Positions 1 through 10,342 of a stretch of DNA of 64,000 nt are shown here, in pieces. The DNA is from Bugula neritina (lineage: Eukaryota; Bryozoa; Gymnolaemata; Cheilostomatida; Bugulidae): assembly GCA_964035545.1 (NCBI GenBank), contig OZ037772.1:496001-560000 (forward strand). The letters run 5' to 3'. Position 1 is the stretch's first letter, and every line of letters starts with the position of its first letter. Under the pieces are notes generated by a model that saw only the letters and a list, made by a program, of their open reading frames with translations, made no database searches and was not told the DNA's origin. Made by a program: the position numbers and the translations under genes.

Positions 1-290
1 CAGCTGATGATATTGTACCAGCTTGCTTTCAAACCTTCCACCCCAACCCCTAAACCCCAACCCCAATATTGTAATTAAAAACACATTCATGTAGAAGTAG
101 ACTGAGATGGCAGAACTGGTTAAATAGATAAGCTAAGATGAATGCTTATAGATATACATGTACATGTAACTTGCAAGAGCTCAAAAGTCTTCAACAAACT
201 GCTTGAAATTTTCAAAATCGAAATCCAGGCTCCCCCTAAAATGCCCAAATTCCCTCTTATAGGGGGATTCTCCCAGGTTGGGAACCACTG
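1..290 (+). mobile_element. hAT-type MITE, right part (copy A)
   Basis: The segment ends in GGTTGGGAACCACTG, the terminal inverted repeat type (CAGTGGTTC...) of Charlie-like hAT elements. The full copy in B is 38744-39251. The internal text around 175-215 (GCAAGAGCTCAAAA...) is shared with the MITEs at 2529 and 41403 and with the longer relic at 33590-34641, so all are one family. The left end lies outside the window. Confidence 0.7.
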
Positions 291-1709
291 TGTTGAATTG
301 ACTTGTGTTTACTATCTTCTTTCCTGTGATTAGAAACATGTATGATGTTGTCATGACAACAGAGTTGCTGTGGCACAAAGTACAGTTTACTAGTATGTAG
401 TGATTGTGTAGTGAGAGTGGAGTGTCTGGTTATTGTCCCTGGTTATGTGTAATCTGTAAGGAGTAGAATTATATTATTTTAATATAATGTTTAGAAAGGT
501 ACTTTTATAATGGCAGTTTGCTCAATAGCTTTAGTTCTATTGCGATAGACTCATAGCTCTGGAGTCTAGCAGCTGTTACTATTACCACTAGCTGTTCAAA
601 ATTCTGCCAACATCCGGGCTGCCAAAGCATAATAGCCATTGACAAGGCCAAGCAGTCACTAGGAAATTATTTGACTAAAGAGCAGGTCTTATGACAATTA
701 GTAGTCAGTCCCTTAGACAGGAATCAGTGATTCTGTGACCTATTTAGTTAAATCCAATGCTGACCTTTTGATTGATTATTAGATAGCCATCACAATTTTA
801 TTTGGTACAATATAATATTATGGGGTGTCAATCAGTGTCTAATATAGTCTGTGAATTGAGTGTCTCCTTTAGCTTTGATGAGTTGATTACTTCTTCTACC
901 ATCAGTCAGTTGTATTGAGTGTTACTTTGTATTGAGTCATGAATAGTGTTGAAGATTTGGGCCTATATTATGCCAACCCCCCCCCTCTGACTTAGACTGA
1001 GACCCAACCTGCTGCACATACATAGTAGTACTACACTGAAGATAGTTAACATGTGTATATATCATATACATATATATATATATATATAACATAATTATAT
1101 ATATACATGCATATATCATCCTACTAGTAATGGATTACTAAGTACAAGTTATCCTATGACTCACTCTTCTTATGCTAGCTGCACGAGATAGACAACACTC
1201 ACACGTGACACGAACTCACAGTGCACTAGCTCTTGACACATTGCCAAGGATGATGAAATGACAGTTTCGCGCCACTCCTAGCAGTTAGAGTGGCAGGGAA
1301 TAGTTGTAGTATGTTGTAGTATTGGATCCTCAGAATTCACTCCTCAGTAATTAGTTGCATTGCACAAACTTGCAACAATAGTGAATAATTATTGACAATA
1401 TGGCCTCCACTTAGTAGTAAACTAGTAATTTATCTATCATTTTACAATACAAGTTACAGTTGAGTCTATTTGTTGAGTAGCAGTTCTTTGTCATGAGTGA
1501 CTATTTTCCAGCATATTAGTACATAATATAGTCAAGTGTGTTTTTGTGATAGCCTGTGGTCTATATAATGAATGTGTGTTGATGAGTGATGAGTATTTAT
1601 TTGAGTATTTGTCAAGGACACAGCTGTGTGTGTGGATGGAGTATTTCATTACTTGAGATATACTAAACACAGCTAACACAGATAACATACTGATTGCTAT
1701 ATATTGTAG
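291..1709 (+). other. Intron 1 of TRIM gene copy A (no gene seen)
   Basis: By comparison with copy B this is the intron between the RING exon (off the left edge) and the first B-box exon. It carries a TA-rich microsatellite at about 1062-1110 that copy B lacks. A TTTCGCGCC string at 1265-1273 resembles an E2F site and is kept in B, but no transcript start can be shown. Confidence 0.6.
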
Positions 1710-4700
1710 GAAAGATCACTATGACATCACAGATCCCACAACACTACCAGTAGCTCAGCATGGAGACCCCTTAGAATACAAGTCTCCACCCAAACCTGCA
1801 CCCATTCCCTGCGATGTGTGTAAAGGTGGAACACAAGCTGCTGTGTTTTGTCTTGAGAGTCAAAAAAAGTTGTGTCAGCAGCATCAAGAAGTGAGTCTTT
1901 CTTATATAATTTCTCAAGATTAGTTACTAAACCAGTTCTGGTTTGTATGTAGAATATTATTGAAAAGAAATGTTGAGCCTGTGTGACTTTTTATACTAAA
2001 CACACAGTTTCACAGTGCAGTGAGTCAACTATGACAGACTTGTTGGTGAAAATACAACCAACTAAACTGTTGACCTTTATTATACAGAATCACAGGGAGC
2101 TGATGGGAGATAGACATCAGTTTATTGACATTGAGGTCTACAGAGCTTCTCCCCAAAGATATACTATCACTGAATGTGAACATCATAAAGAGGAACAGCT
2201 GACAGAAGTGTGTTCCAAGTGTCACCAGATATTCTGTATGAGATGTGATATGAGGACTGGCTGTAAGGATAAGACAGGTATTTACTTGCTGTTTCTATTT
2301 CTGTAGAAAGAAACTGGGAAATATTACAAGAACCTGTTTATTATTTTATTATTAAAGTGAGTTATGCAACAGTAAAAGAGGAAGTCAGTTTGTCAGCATT
2401 AGGGTTTGTGTGAGACAGAAGTGGATAGTGCAGGAGTTGATATTCTCACTGTTATGTTGAATATTTAGTATATTTCATCCTTCAAGTGTCTGTTTCCTTG
2501 ATAAGATGGTATAGGCATAGCTTTAACTCAGTGGTGTCTCACCTTCTTCATACCATCCTCCTTTTTATGATTATTTTCTATTAAGTTTTCCGCCTTTTTG
2601 ATAAAATTGTAATTTCATTTATAAAGAAAATCTGGGACAGGTTGTTTTCCTAATAATTCATTGAATGTAGAAAAAAGCAGCTAGAGTAGAGTGAATATTA
2701 GACACATGGATGTAGAAGTAAACTTAGATTGTAGAGTGTAATGTGGATAAATAAATGAACTACATAAAATGAAGGAGTTATAATTATACATATTCATGTA
2801 ACCTGGAACACAAGGCAAGAGCTCAAAAAGCTGGTAACAAACTCTGTGAAATTTTAGAAATGAAAACCCCTAAAAAACTCAAATTTCCTGTGAAGGGGAA
2901 ATTCCCCAAGGTTGAGAGCCACTGCTTTAATTTTTTCAACTATTTCATTCCAAGTGCAGTGATTAATGAGCTAACCTCTGACATCTTTCTAGTCCAAGTT
3001 CAACTGTCTATAGTTATTACATAGTATGTGTGTAGTGATACATCATCAACCTGTAGGTACAAGTAGCAGGTGTAGAATAAGTACAATATCACATCTATAA
3101 TAATGTTTTTATAAATAGTGTGATTTTATGTATACAGAGGAGACAGTAGCATCCCATGACTTGGCATCTTTGAGTGATTTGTCTTGTGAGTTACGAGAAA
3201 GTCTGACTGGTGGAATAGAGACTCTGTCTGAGAAAGTTGCAAAGTTGAATGACATCTCAAAGGATGCCTGGAAAGAACTGAGTAAAATAGAAGATGAAGT
3301 GAAGAAGATGGTTGCCAGAGTAAACGCTGTAGCTGACGCTCAGGTATGCTGACATGGTGATGCCATGTAATATTATTTCTGTTTGTCTGAAATTGGAATT
3401 TGCATTTGGTCTTTGAGTTGTAATCAGAAATGAATTTCATTTGCCACTAGAATTAACTGGCCATTAAAGTATTATCATTCTGTGTACAAGTAGCAGTAGT
3501 CATTCATCACATGTTACTCAGTGCAGAGGAACCTGTCAATACAGATGACTCACTCATCCTTCTGCAACTGTCAATCACTCACACACAGAGGTTGGCTGGG
3601 TGAGTGATTGACAGGTGTCAGGAGGAGGAGACTAGTCACGTGATGTACTAGCTCTCTGCTGTGTATAGAGTGTCACGTGACTGAGTCATTGTCCACTCAG
3701 TGGGTGATCTGTCACTTTCATTTCCAGTGTAGAGGTTGTGAGGTACAGATGTGGTTACACTGTGTTACTATTTATTAGATAGAAAAGATTAGAAAGAGAG
3801 CTACAAACCTGAGGCTAGAAATATATGGATATTTGAAGAGCTGCACACAGATAGTGGATAATTATAGAATAGAGCTGGCCTTGAGTAAGACAATGGGCAG
3901 ACAGTCTCTGCTGGACACAGTACAACATGCAGTTGATAAGTTCAATGATGCAGGGATTGTGAGAGACTACAAAGAGCTGAGTGAGAAGGTGGAAAAGGCG
4001 TCAGATATTGGTGTAATAGAGAAGTGTGTACTTCCAGACAGCATCTTGTTACCAACATGTAGGTGGAGTCTATAAATAGTAACACTAACTATAAATAACT
4101 TTCTGCTTGTAATCATGTGAGTTGTTTTCACTGAATATTTGAATAGTAGAATAAGTAGATAGAGTTTATTTATTAGAGAATTGAGTTTTGTTCTACTCTC
4201 ACATTATGAGACATTTCTGCAGTGTTTCAGAGTTTATGGTGTATAAGTGAGCTGCTAAACTGTGTTATGCTGACTACCTGCTGTCAGTATTAACAAGATA
4301 TTCTCACTTAGACCTGTGCATCACGTAGCAACTTGTAGTAACTACAGACTGCTTGTATTTAAAACATTTTTTTATTTCAAGTTTGAAAAGCTGTTCCCAC
4401 CTCCTCAGGTGATGAGATTCTCAAGTTATAGAATTGTTATTTTGTTGTTGCAGACAGTGAAGACAGTCTGGGACTGAAGCTGCTGCAGCCACCATCTTCT
4501 CTCCAGTCTGATGGACTTCCTGTACGTGACTGGTGTGACACAGTAAACATCTCAGCTGATGGACATCTCATGTGTCGGACACTAGAAGGTGTAGAAGTAA
4601 TAAATAGAGACACTCTGGATACTATCAGCTCAGTGAAACGCACCAACACTACAGGGTGGGGGGAGATAATCCAACCTGAAGGGGTGATGGTTGGCATCTG

Positions 4701-6274
4701 GTATAACAAGAAGGAGAAAACAGCTGAAGTCTCACTTCTTGATCCGAACTCCTTTGAGAAGACTCGCTCCCTCTACAAGCAGCCATTAGGTGTACCTGCT
4801 TACTATAGAATAGCTCAGCACGACTCACTGCTCTGTATTGTAGACAGGAGTGAGAAACAGCTGGTAGTCTGTAATCTAGTTGACAATAAAATACAGAAGT
4901 TCCCACTTCCTGAGATGGAGAACCCTCTACCTGTATGCATCCTCCCAGACTCATCTCTCCTCATTGGAGACCTCACTGCAGATGGTAAAGTGAGAAGATA
5001 TAAAGTGGAGAACACAACTCTCTCTCTAATGTGGGATTTTCCTCACATCTCACTACCATCTGGTATTTCCTTTGATCCAACATCTGAACTGATTCACATC
5101 TGTACAGGGAGAGGACCTCTCCTCATCCTCTCACTTGAAGGTAAATACTCTGTTTATTATAGTAAGTTTAGTTATTTTATATATAATTATGTTGTAGTAA
5201 ATAATATATTTTAATAATTAACAGTAAACAACTTCCACTCATAAGATATATTATGATATTGTTAGTATTTATCAAGTCACTGATATTATTTTTAGCTAAA
5301 AGTTATGTAATAAAGACTGTAACATGCTGATAGTAGATGTTATATTCTTCATCACATGACTTGTAGCTAATAATAATATTATTGAATAATACTGCCTCCC
5401 TACAATAAGTTTATTTCCAGCTGCAGTAACATGCAGGATGTAAGCACAGGTAAAAGTGTATATTATATTGTATAGGTTTAAGGTGTACTCTGTGTAGTGT
5501 GCAGTGAGCTCTTAGTAAACTCTCTATTCAGTCTTCCTTTCCAAGGGTTCACCTGGTAGTGTAGAGGATAGGGACTCCACACTGCTGAGTGAGTTGGTGC
5601 TGCAAGGGGTTTAAAACCACCTATCAGCATGTCTAGTTAGTATACTATGCAAGTGTTTTACAGTAATTTTAGAGGTGCTCAGTCTAACAACTGTACAGAC
5701 TGCCAGCTACACATGAGTTATGAGTTGTAGTTTGACTTCAGTCTAGTGCTGCTATTGTTTTGGTCATCAGATAATTTAAATGTTAATAATTTGATACTTT
5801 TTGACTGCCATTACTGAGACTATGTAATTTGATGATGGCTGGTAGAGCAGTGTTTGCTGGTGGGACTCAGGTGGCTGTGGTTGGTTCTTGTCAAGTATTT
5901 AATATGTGATAATGTTGGAGTAGCTGCAGTATTATTAGAAGTAGACACGTGGGTGTGTTCTTGCTCAGAGCCACAGGCTAAGTTTATGGGTCAAGGTCAA
6001 TATTGTTGTATAACGAGACACTGTTTTCTATTTGAGTATTTACTTCATGCATGTAACCTGCTTAGTTGCATCTTTAAAGGCAGTCTGTCTGTTTCTCTCA
6101 ATACACACCAACTGATACAATATGATGCTATTATTTACAGGTCAACTGGTGCTTACTGTTCCCAGAGAAAGTCTTGGTGTTAGTAGCTTGGTGTTGGATA
6201 TTGCTGTGTATAACAGAGACACAGTGTTTTTAGCATGTGTAGATGGTCTGAGGAGATACACAATAAAATACTAA
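1710..6274 (+). CDS. TRIM-type protein: B-boxes, coiled coil, beta-propeller-like C-terminus (copy A, first exon off window)
   Basis: Six coding exons follow GT/AG borders and stay in frame without a stop: 1710-1890, 2088-2277, 3138-3343, 3779-4058, 4454-5140, 6141-6274 (TAA). Exon 1710 holds a B-box-like zinc site (C-x2-C, later C-x7-C-x2-H), exon 2088 a second one (C-x2-H, C-x2-C, C-x2-C). Exons 3138 and 3779 encode a Glu/Lys/Leu-rich helical region that should form the coiled coil. Exons 4454 and 6141 encode about 275 residues rich in short beta-type blocks (LVVCNLVDNKIQKF and similar), like the NHL/propeller end of TRIM2/3/71-type proteins. The family usually acts as RING E3 ubiquitin ligases; the RING exon, seen in B at 38255, must lie left of base 1. 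The propeller assignment is inferred from pattern, not from an alignment. Confidence 0.85.
2529..2924 (+). mobile_element. hAT MITE in TRIM intron 3 (copy A, internally deleted)
   Basis: The element starts CAGTGGTGTCTCACC and ends AAGGTTGAGAGCCACTG, imperfect terminal inverted repeats of hAT type. It is flanked by 8-bp direct repeats CTTTAACT (2521-2528) and CTTTAATT (2925-2932), differing at one base. The B copy is 250 bp longer inside, so A suffered an internal deletion. It has no coding capacity. Its presence at the same site in both copies dates it before the duplication. Confidence 0.85.
3674..3688. promoter_or_regulatory. Conserved CACGTG E-box next to AP-1-like TGAGTCA in TRIM intron
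   Basis: CACGTG (3674-3679) is followed by TGAGTCA (3682-3688). The block is unchanged in copy B (about 42788-42804), while a second CACGTG near 3637 is lost there. These are consensus bHLH-Zip and AP-1 sites; function is inferred only. Confidence 0.3.
5549..5625 (+). repeat. tRNA-derived SINE or tRNA-like relic (copy A)
   Basis: The block beginning GGTTCACCTGGTAGTGTAG resembles a tRNA 5' part with an A-box-like string. The position of the B box is GGTTTAAAACC here, a decayed form of the perfect GGTTCAAACCC seen in copy B at 44730-44740. No cloverleaf could be closed by eye, so this is called a relic and not a tRNA gene. Confidence 0.45.
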
Positions 6275-6452
6275 ACTTATCAGCTACAGTCTACTAATAA
6301 TCAGCTCAGTGAGGTACTGAGAGATAAATTGGATAATATTTGTCATCAACATAATTATATTCATTACAATTCATCAATACACACACTCTGTATTTATAGT
6401 TGGATATGAGATGTTTTACTGTATCAAATATATGTTGCTATTTTACCATCTA

Positions 6453-6458
6453 ATAAAG
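6453..6458 (+). terminator. Poly(A) signal AATAAA of TRIM copy A
   Basis: AATAAAGTTTATTTGTTAG lies about 180 bases past the stop codon at 6272-6274 and is preserved in copy B at 45581. Confidence 0.55.
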
Positions 6459-6990
6459 TTTATTTGTTAGTGAAAACATAGTCTGTTTTCATGCCTCATT
6501 AGCTTTAGTTCAAGTTGAGTTTGGTTAGTAAAAATAATCTATACTGGAGCAGTAACTGTAAATGACTTGTTTGTGGGAGAATTTATTCACTGAATTGACA
6601 TGCAGGTGCAAGTACCTCCAACATGACTAAGTAAATTTATTCCAACCATTCATAATAATATACATTCCATTGCTGTGTACAACAGCATTGAGTAGCCAAT
6701 CAAATTGTTTCTTGTCACGCAATCAGGAATCTGATAAATAATATATAAGGCAATCAACTAGATATAAACACTGTATTACTCTACACATGAGCTGTCTATG
6801 ATACAGCTGTTTTGTAAACTGTGTGTAATTTGATGAGTTTAGTTCAATTGGTTGCAGTTTAATTATGACATGTTCCCCATTCACCTGGTAGAAATACCTT
6901 GTGTGCACAGACAAGTTGTAATGACTAACAGAAACTTTTTCAGTAGGTTCCAGTTCATCTTGAATATAATAGTACAGCTTGTTGTCATTT

Positions 6991-7429
6991 GGTCTCCATA
7001 GTATTGATGGTACACTACCTTGTTTGGCCTTAATATTATAGATGGTATATTACCTTGTTTGGCCTCAATAGTATTGTTGGTAGACTACCTTGTTTAGCCT
7101 CACTAGTATTGATGGTACACTACCTTGTCTGGCCTTAATATTATAGATGGTACATTACCTTGTTTGGCCTCAATAGTGTTGATGGTACACTACCTTGTTT
7201 GGCCTCAATAGTATTGGTGGTAGACTACCTTGTTTGGCCTCAATAGTATTGATGGTATACTACCTTGTTTAGCCTCAATAGTGTTGATGGTAGACTACCT
7301 TGTTTGGCCTCAATAGTATTGATGGTATACTACTTTGTTTGGCCCTAATAGTATAGATGGTACACTACCTTGTTTGGCCCTAATAGTATAGATGGTACAC
7401 TACCTTGTTTGGCCTCAATAGTCTTGCTA
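6991..7429. repeat. About 35-bp minisatellite (CCTTGTTTGGCCTCAATAG family)
   Basis: About twelve degenerate units read TTTGGCCTCAATAGTATTG followed by ATGGTACACTACC. Variants GGTAGACTACC, TTATAGATGG and GTATAGATGG recur. The homologous array in B (45838-46336) has a different unit order and number. Confidence 0.9.
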
Positions 7430-9124
7430 ACAGCACAACTTACAAGATTCAACTAATTTAACTTGTTGAGATTAACATGAATATAATACATATGAAATGT
7501 GAAAATAGCATTAAAAGTCAAGCAAGGAATTCACATGTTGACACAATTATATACTTTCACTTGAAGGTAAGCTTGATGAACCAATATGAACTGTTCACAG
7601 AGTTTACTGTGTAGGATTTGCACCTAGAATATTTAGTTACATCAGAGCTAAGTGAAAAATCTAACAGTTGATTTATTCTGTTGAGTATTGATCTTATTAC
7701 CCAACTTCACCCTTTTTACTGTAGAGTTTGTTGATGTAAGTTCACTTAATTAAACTATTCTCATGCAAGGGGTGGGGGTGGAATATTATTGTGAATTTAT
7801 GCTTTACTTGTTATTATAGGGTCTATTTAGGCAAAGCTATTTCACCAGGTTTGTGATTGCTAACACTTTATTCTATTTATTTCAAGATACTAATAAAACT
7901 GTACAACTATCAAAAACACGTTCCATAATAAAAGAGAGAATATACAAGACTTTACAATAACAATTCCAAGTGCTCTCTGCCTGCTAGTCAAATAGACTAG
8001 GGCCCACTACAAGTATTCAGCTCCGCCTACTACTAATTATTAACAGTCACTGATTGGCCATCACGATGGCACCATCACACTAGTTGATCTGCATGCTGCA
8101 AAATGCATCATGTCCTCTAGTTAAAGTGTGTGCACGGAGTTATCATTTCGATATAATAACATAATATACAAAATCTCTGCAATATGCCACCTGGGATATC
8201 TGTATGATAAACTTAACCAATCAACTAGCAGCATCTTCACTATTCAATGAAATTATCAAACTATATTATTTAACTGTAACATTATCCTAGTGAAACCTCT
8301 CAACTGTTCCTCCTATTCACTAATCATCAAATTATTCTCCTCTACCAAATCAATACATTGTGCAGACTCCATATTTAATCTCCTCTACATACAGTTTATA
8401 TTCCAGCTATCAGAGTCATGATTCTACATCACATGAATGTTCTCTACTTTAACAAGAGAATAGCCAACTATAAAAACCTGCTATAGCACACAATATAGCA
8501 ACCTGTTATAACATGACACACAGTACATCAATATTCATTCACTACACAAAATATCTCAATACACATAACAACTGGAGCTGCTGAAGTTCAATGGCTTATA
8601 CAAGTTGAATTGAACAAAACACTACGTTGTTCTTCAGCATATCAACTAGTATGAGTAGTGTGGAGAGATCTTTTATATATATAAAAACTTGTGTTTGAAG
8701 GAAATATTAAATTATATTATTCCTCTTAGCATCACATGTAGCATGAATATCAACTTATAGTTAGTGAGTTACTAGAAGTTTCTTTGTAACGGAAACCAGT
8801 CCGGGTTCCCCTGCAGTTCCATCTCAACGAGTCTGGCCTGAGCTGAGGTCACCGCATGATGACATCATTCACTAGGTTCTTCTTGGTGTCTGGAAATTTT
8901 CTACCAGTTACTCCAGTGACTGAAAATGAAGTACTAATACCAGTGACTCGGTCTCAAACTTACTTACTGAGTCATTGTGATTATTAGTTGATGACTTAAT
9001 GTTTTAGTGAAGTTATAGTTATAGTTAACTTATAGTCCTACTGACACTAATAGCTAATGTGCCATTCAGTCTCATCTTCATTCTCAGTAATTGTAATACT
9101 GATATTAAGACTAACTAACGCCTA
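7430..9124. other. Spacer between TRIM and the AGT repeat; no gene recognised
   Basis: Both strands were checked for exons of the missing ValRS 3' half (notably a KMSKS motif) and none was found. The stretch 7800-8960 is noticeably more alike between A and B (46740-47870) than the surrounding DNA. A GC-richer island at 8785-8885 could hold a short exon but shows no recognisable product. Confidence 0.5.
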
Positions 9125-9154
9125 ATGCTAAGTTCAACTACTAATTATTACACT

Positions 9155-9243
9155 ACTAGTACTACTACTACTACTAGAAGTAGTGGTGGTGGCGGTAGCG
9201 GTAGCAGTAGTAATGGGAGTACTAGTATTATTAGTAGTAGTAT

Positions 9244-9285
<42 letters not shown>

Positions 9286-9330
9286 TAGTACTAGTAGTAG
9301 TAGTAGTAGTATTAGTAGTAGTATGACAGC
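9155..9330. repeat. (AGT/TAG)n trinucleotide repeat
   Basis: Nearly uninterrupted AGT units start after an ACT-rich leader, giving Ser-rich or Thr-rich open frames that are a by-product of the repeat. Copy B (48063-48180) is about half as long. Confidence 0.9.
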
Positions 9331-9459
9331 GCTTCTTCATAGGATCTGCCAGTCACCCAGTAGTTGTTGTCACTAAACTATGTAAAATATATAGAGGTTA
9401 AAAGGTCACTAAACTATGTGAAATATATAGAGGTCAAGAGGTCACCAGACTATCACCAA

Positions 9460-9620
9460 CTTTCCATGTACCGATCTCAGATCGATCTCAGCGAGATCGA
9501 TCCATGGAAAGACGCCAAAGATCGATCTCCGTCGATCTGAGCTGGTCGGTCTGTGGAGCTCGAACTCAGATCGATCTCATGTCAATAAGACCATGGAAAG
9601 ACACCAGATCGACCTGAGAA
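9460..9620. repeat. GATCGATC-rich imperfect inverted-repeat cluster
   Basis: CTTTCCATG (9460-9468) and CATGGAAAG (9503-9511) bracket GATCGATCTC-AGC-GAGATCGATC, forming a hairpin of about 50 bp. Further GATCGATCTC and CCATGGAAAGACACC strings recur up to 9620. Copy B keeps the cluster at about 48278-48440 with scattered changes. It may be a small foldback element; no target duplication was found. Confidence 0.6.
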
Positions 9621-9709
9621 GTAGAAAAAGACTGCGTGCTACAATGTTGTCTGCTAATAAAAATGATAACTTATTGATAATTACTAAGCAAAGTATTAAA
9701 TAATCATGA

Positions 9710-10246
9710 TGTCACAAATTCTGAGTGTACATATACCTATAAATAGACTTACCGGGTTTTTCCTAATGATTATACACGAATGTTCATAAATGTTCTAGAC
9801 TGATCAAAGAGATGGGTCATTGTTCATTGTTATTGTTTTCATTAGTCATGTTAACTACTGCCCAGCAATGTAAACAAGGTGTTGCGCAATAATTGCGAAT
9901 AACCATGGAAATTCCAATGTTTTGTTTTGTTTTGATTTTCTATAAATAGTATTGGCATGTGGGGAATGTTTTCTACTAGAATATTCTATACTGGAATGCT
10001 TGAGAATGTTCTAGAGTGTTTTGTTTACTATAAATACTGAGGCAGTTGTGTTTACGAATCAGTTCATTCTCGCAGTTCATTCTTGGAGTTCATTTTTATA
10101 AGTTCATCTGTGCATGTCTTACTAGAGAAATAAAGTCTACTCTATTTACTCTCAACTGGATTAGCAAGCTGTATGCTACTTGTCTCTATACTTCTGACTA
10201 CCAGACTTTTCGAACTCGTCACACTGCTACCAACAGTTTTGTGACA
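9710..10246 (+). repeat. 5' LTR of the Gmr1-like element
   Basis: TGTCACAA...TTGTGACA ends form an 8-bp inverted repeat. A TATAAATA box at 10029-10036 and AATAAA at 10129-10134 suggest the U3/R/U5 arrangement, with transcription starting shortly after 10050. The open frame inside it is not a gene. Confidence 0.93.
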
Positions 10247-10342
10247 ATTGGGGGCTGCTCCGGGAAGTCTCAGTCGCACACAGGGAAGTTATTAGTTACA
10301 ACGTGAGTATACACAGGATTAATTAACAGTTGTTGAGACATT

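Noticed and set aside
2025-2225. Minus-strand frame opposite the B-box exon, also in copy B
   Set aside because: Its conservation follows from the + strand exon 2088-2277, which has splice borders and zinc ligands.
9125-9376. Ser/Gly-rich protein
   Set aside because: AGT trinucleotide repeat read in frame; length halves in copy B.
10046-10306. Open frame in the 5' LTR, repeated at 13880
   Set aside because: It lies within the LTR, spans TATA and poly(A) signals, and has no family similarity.
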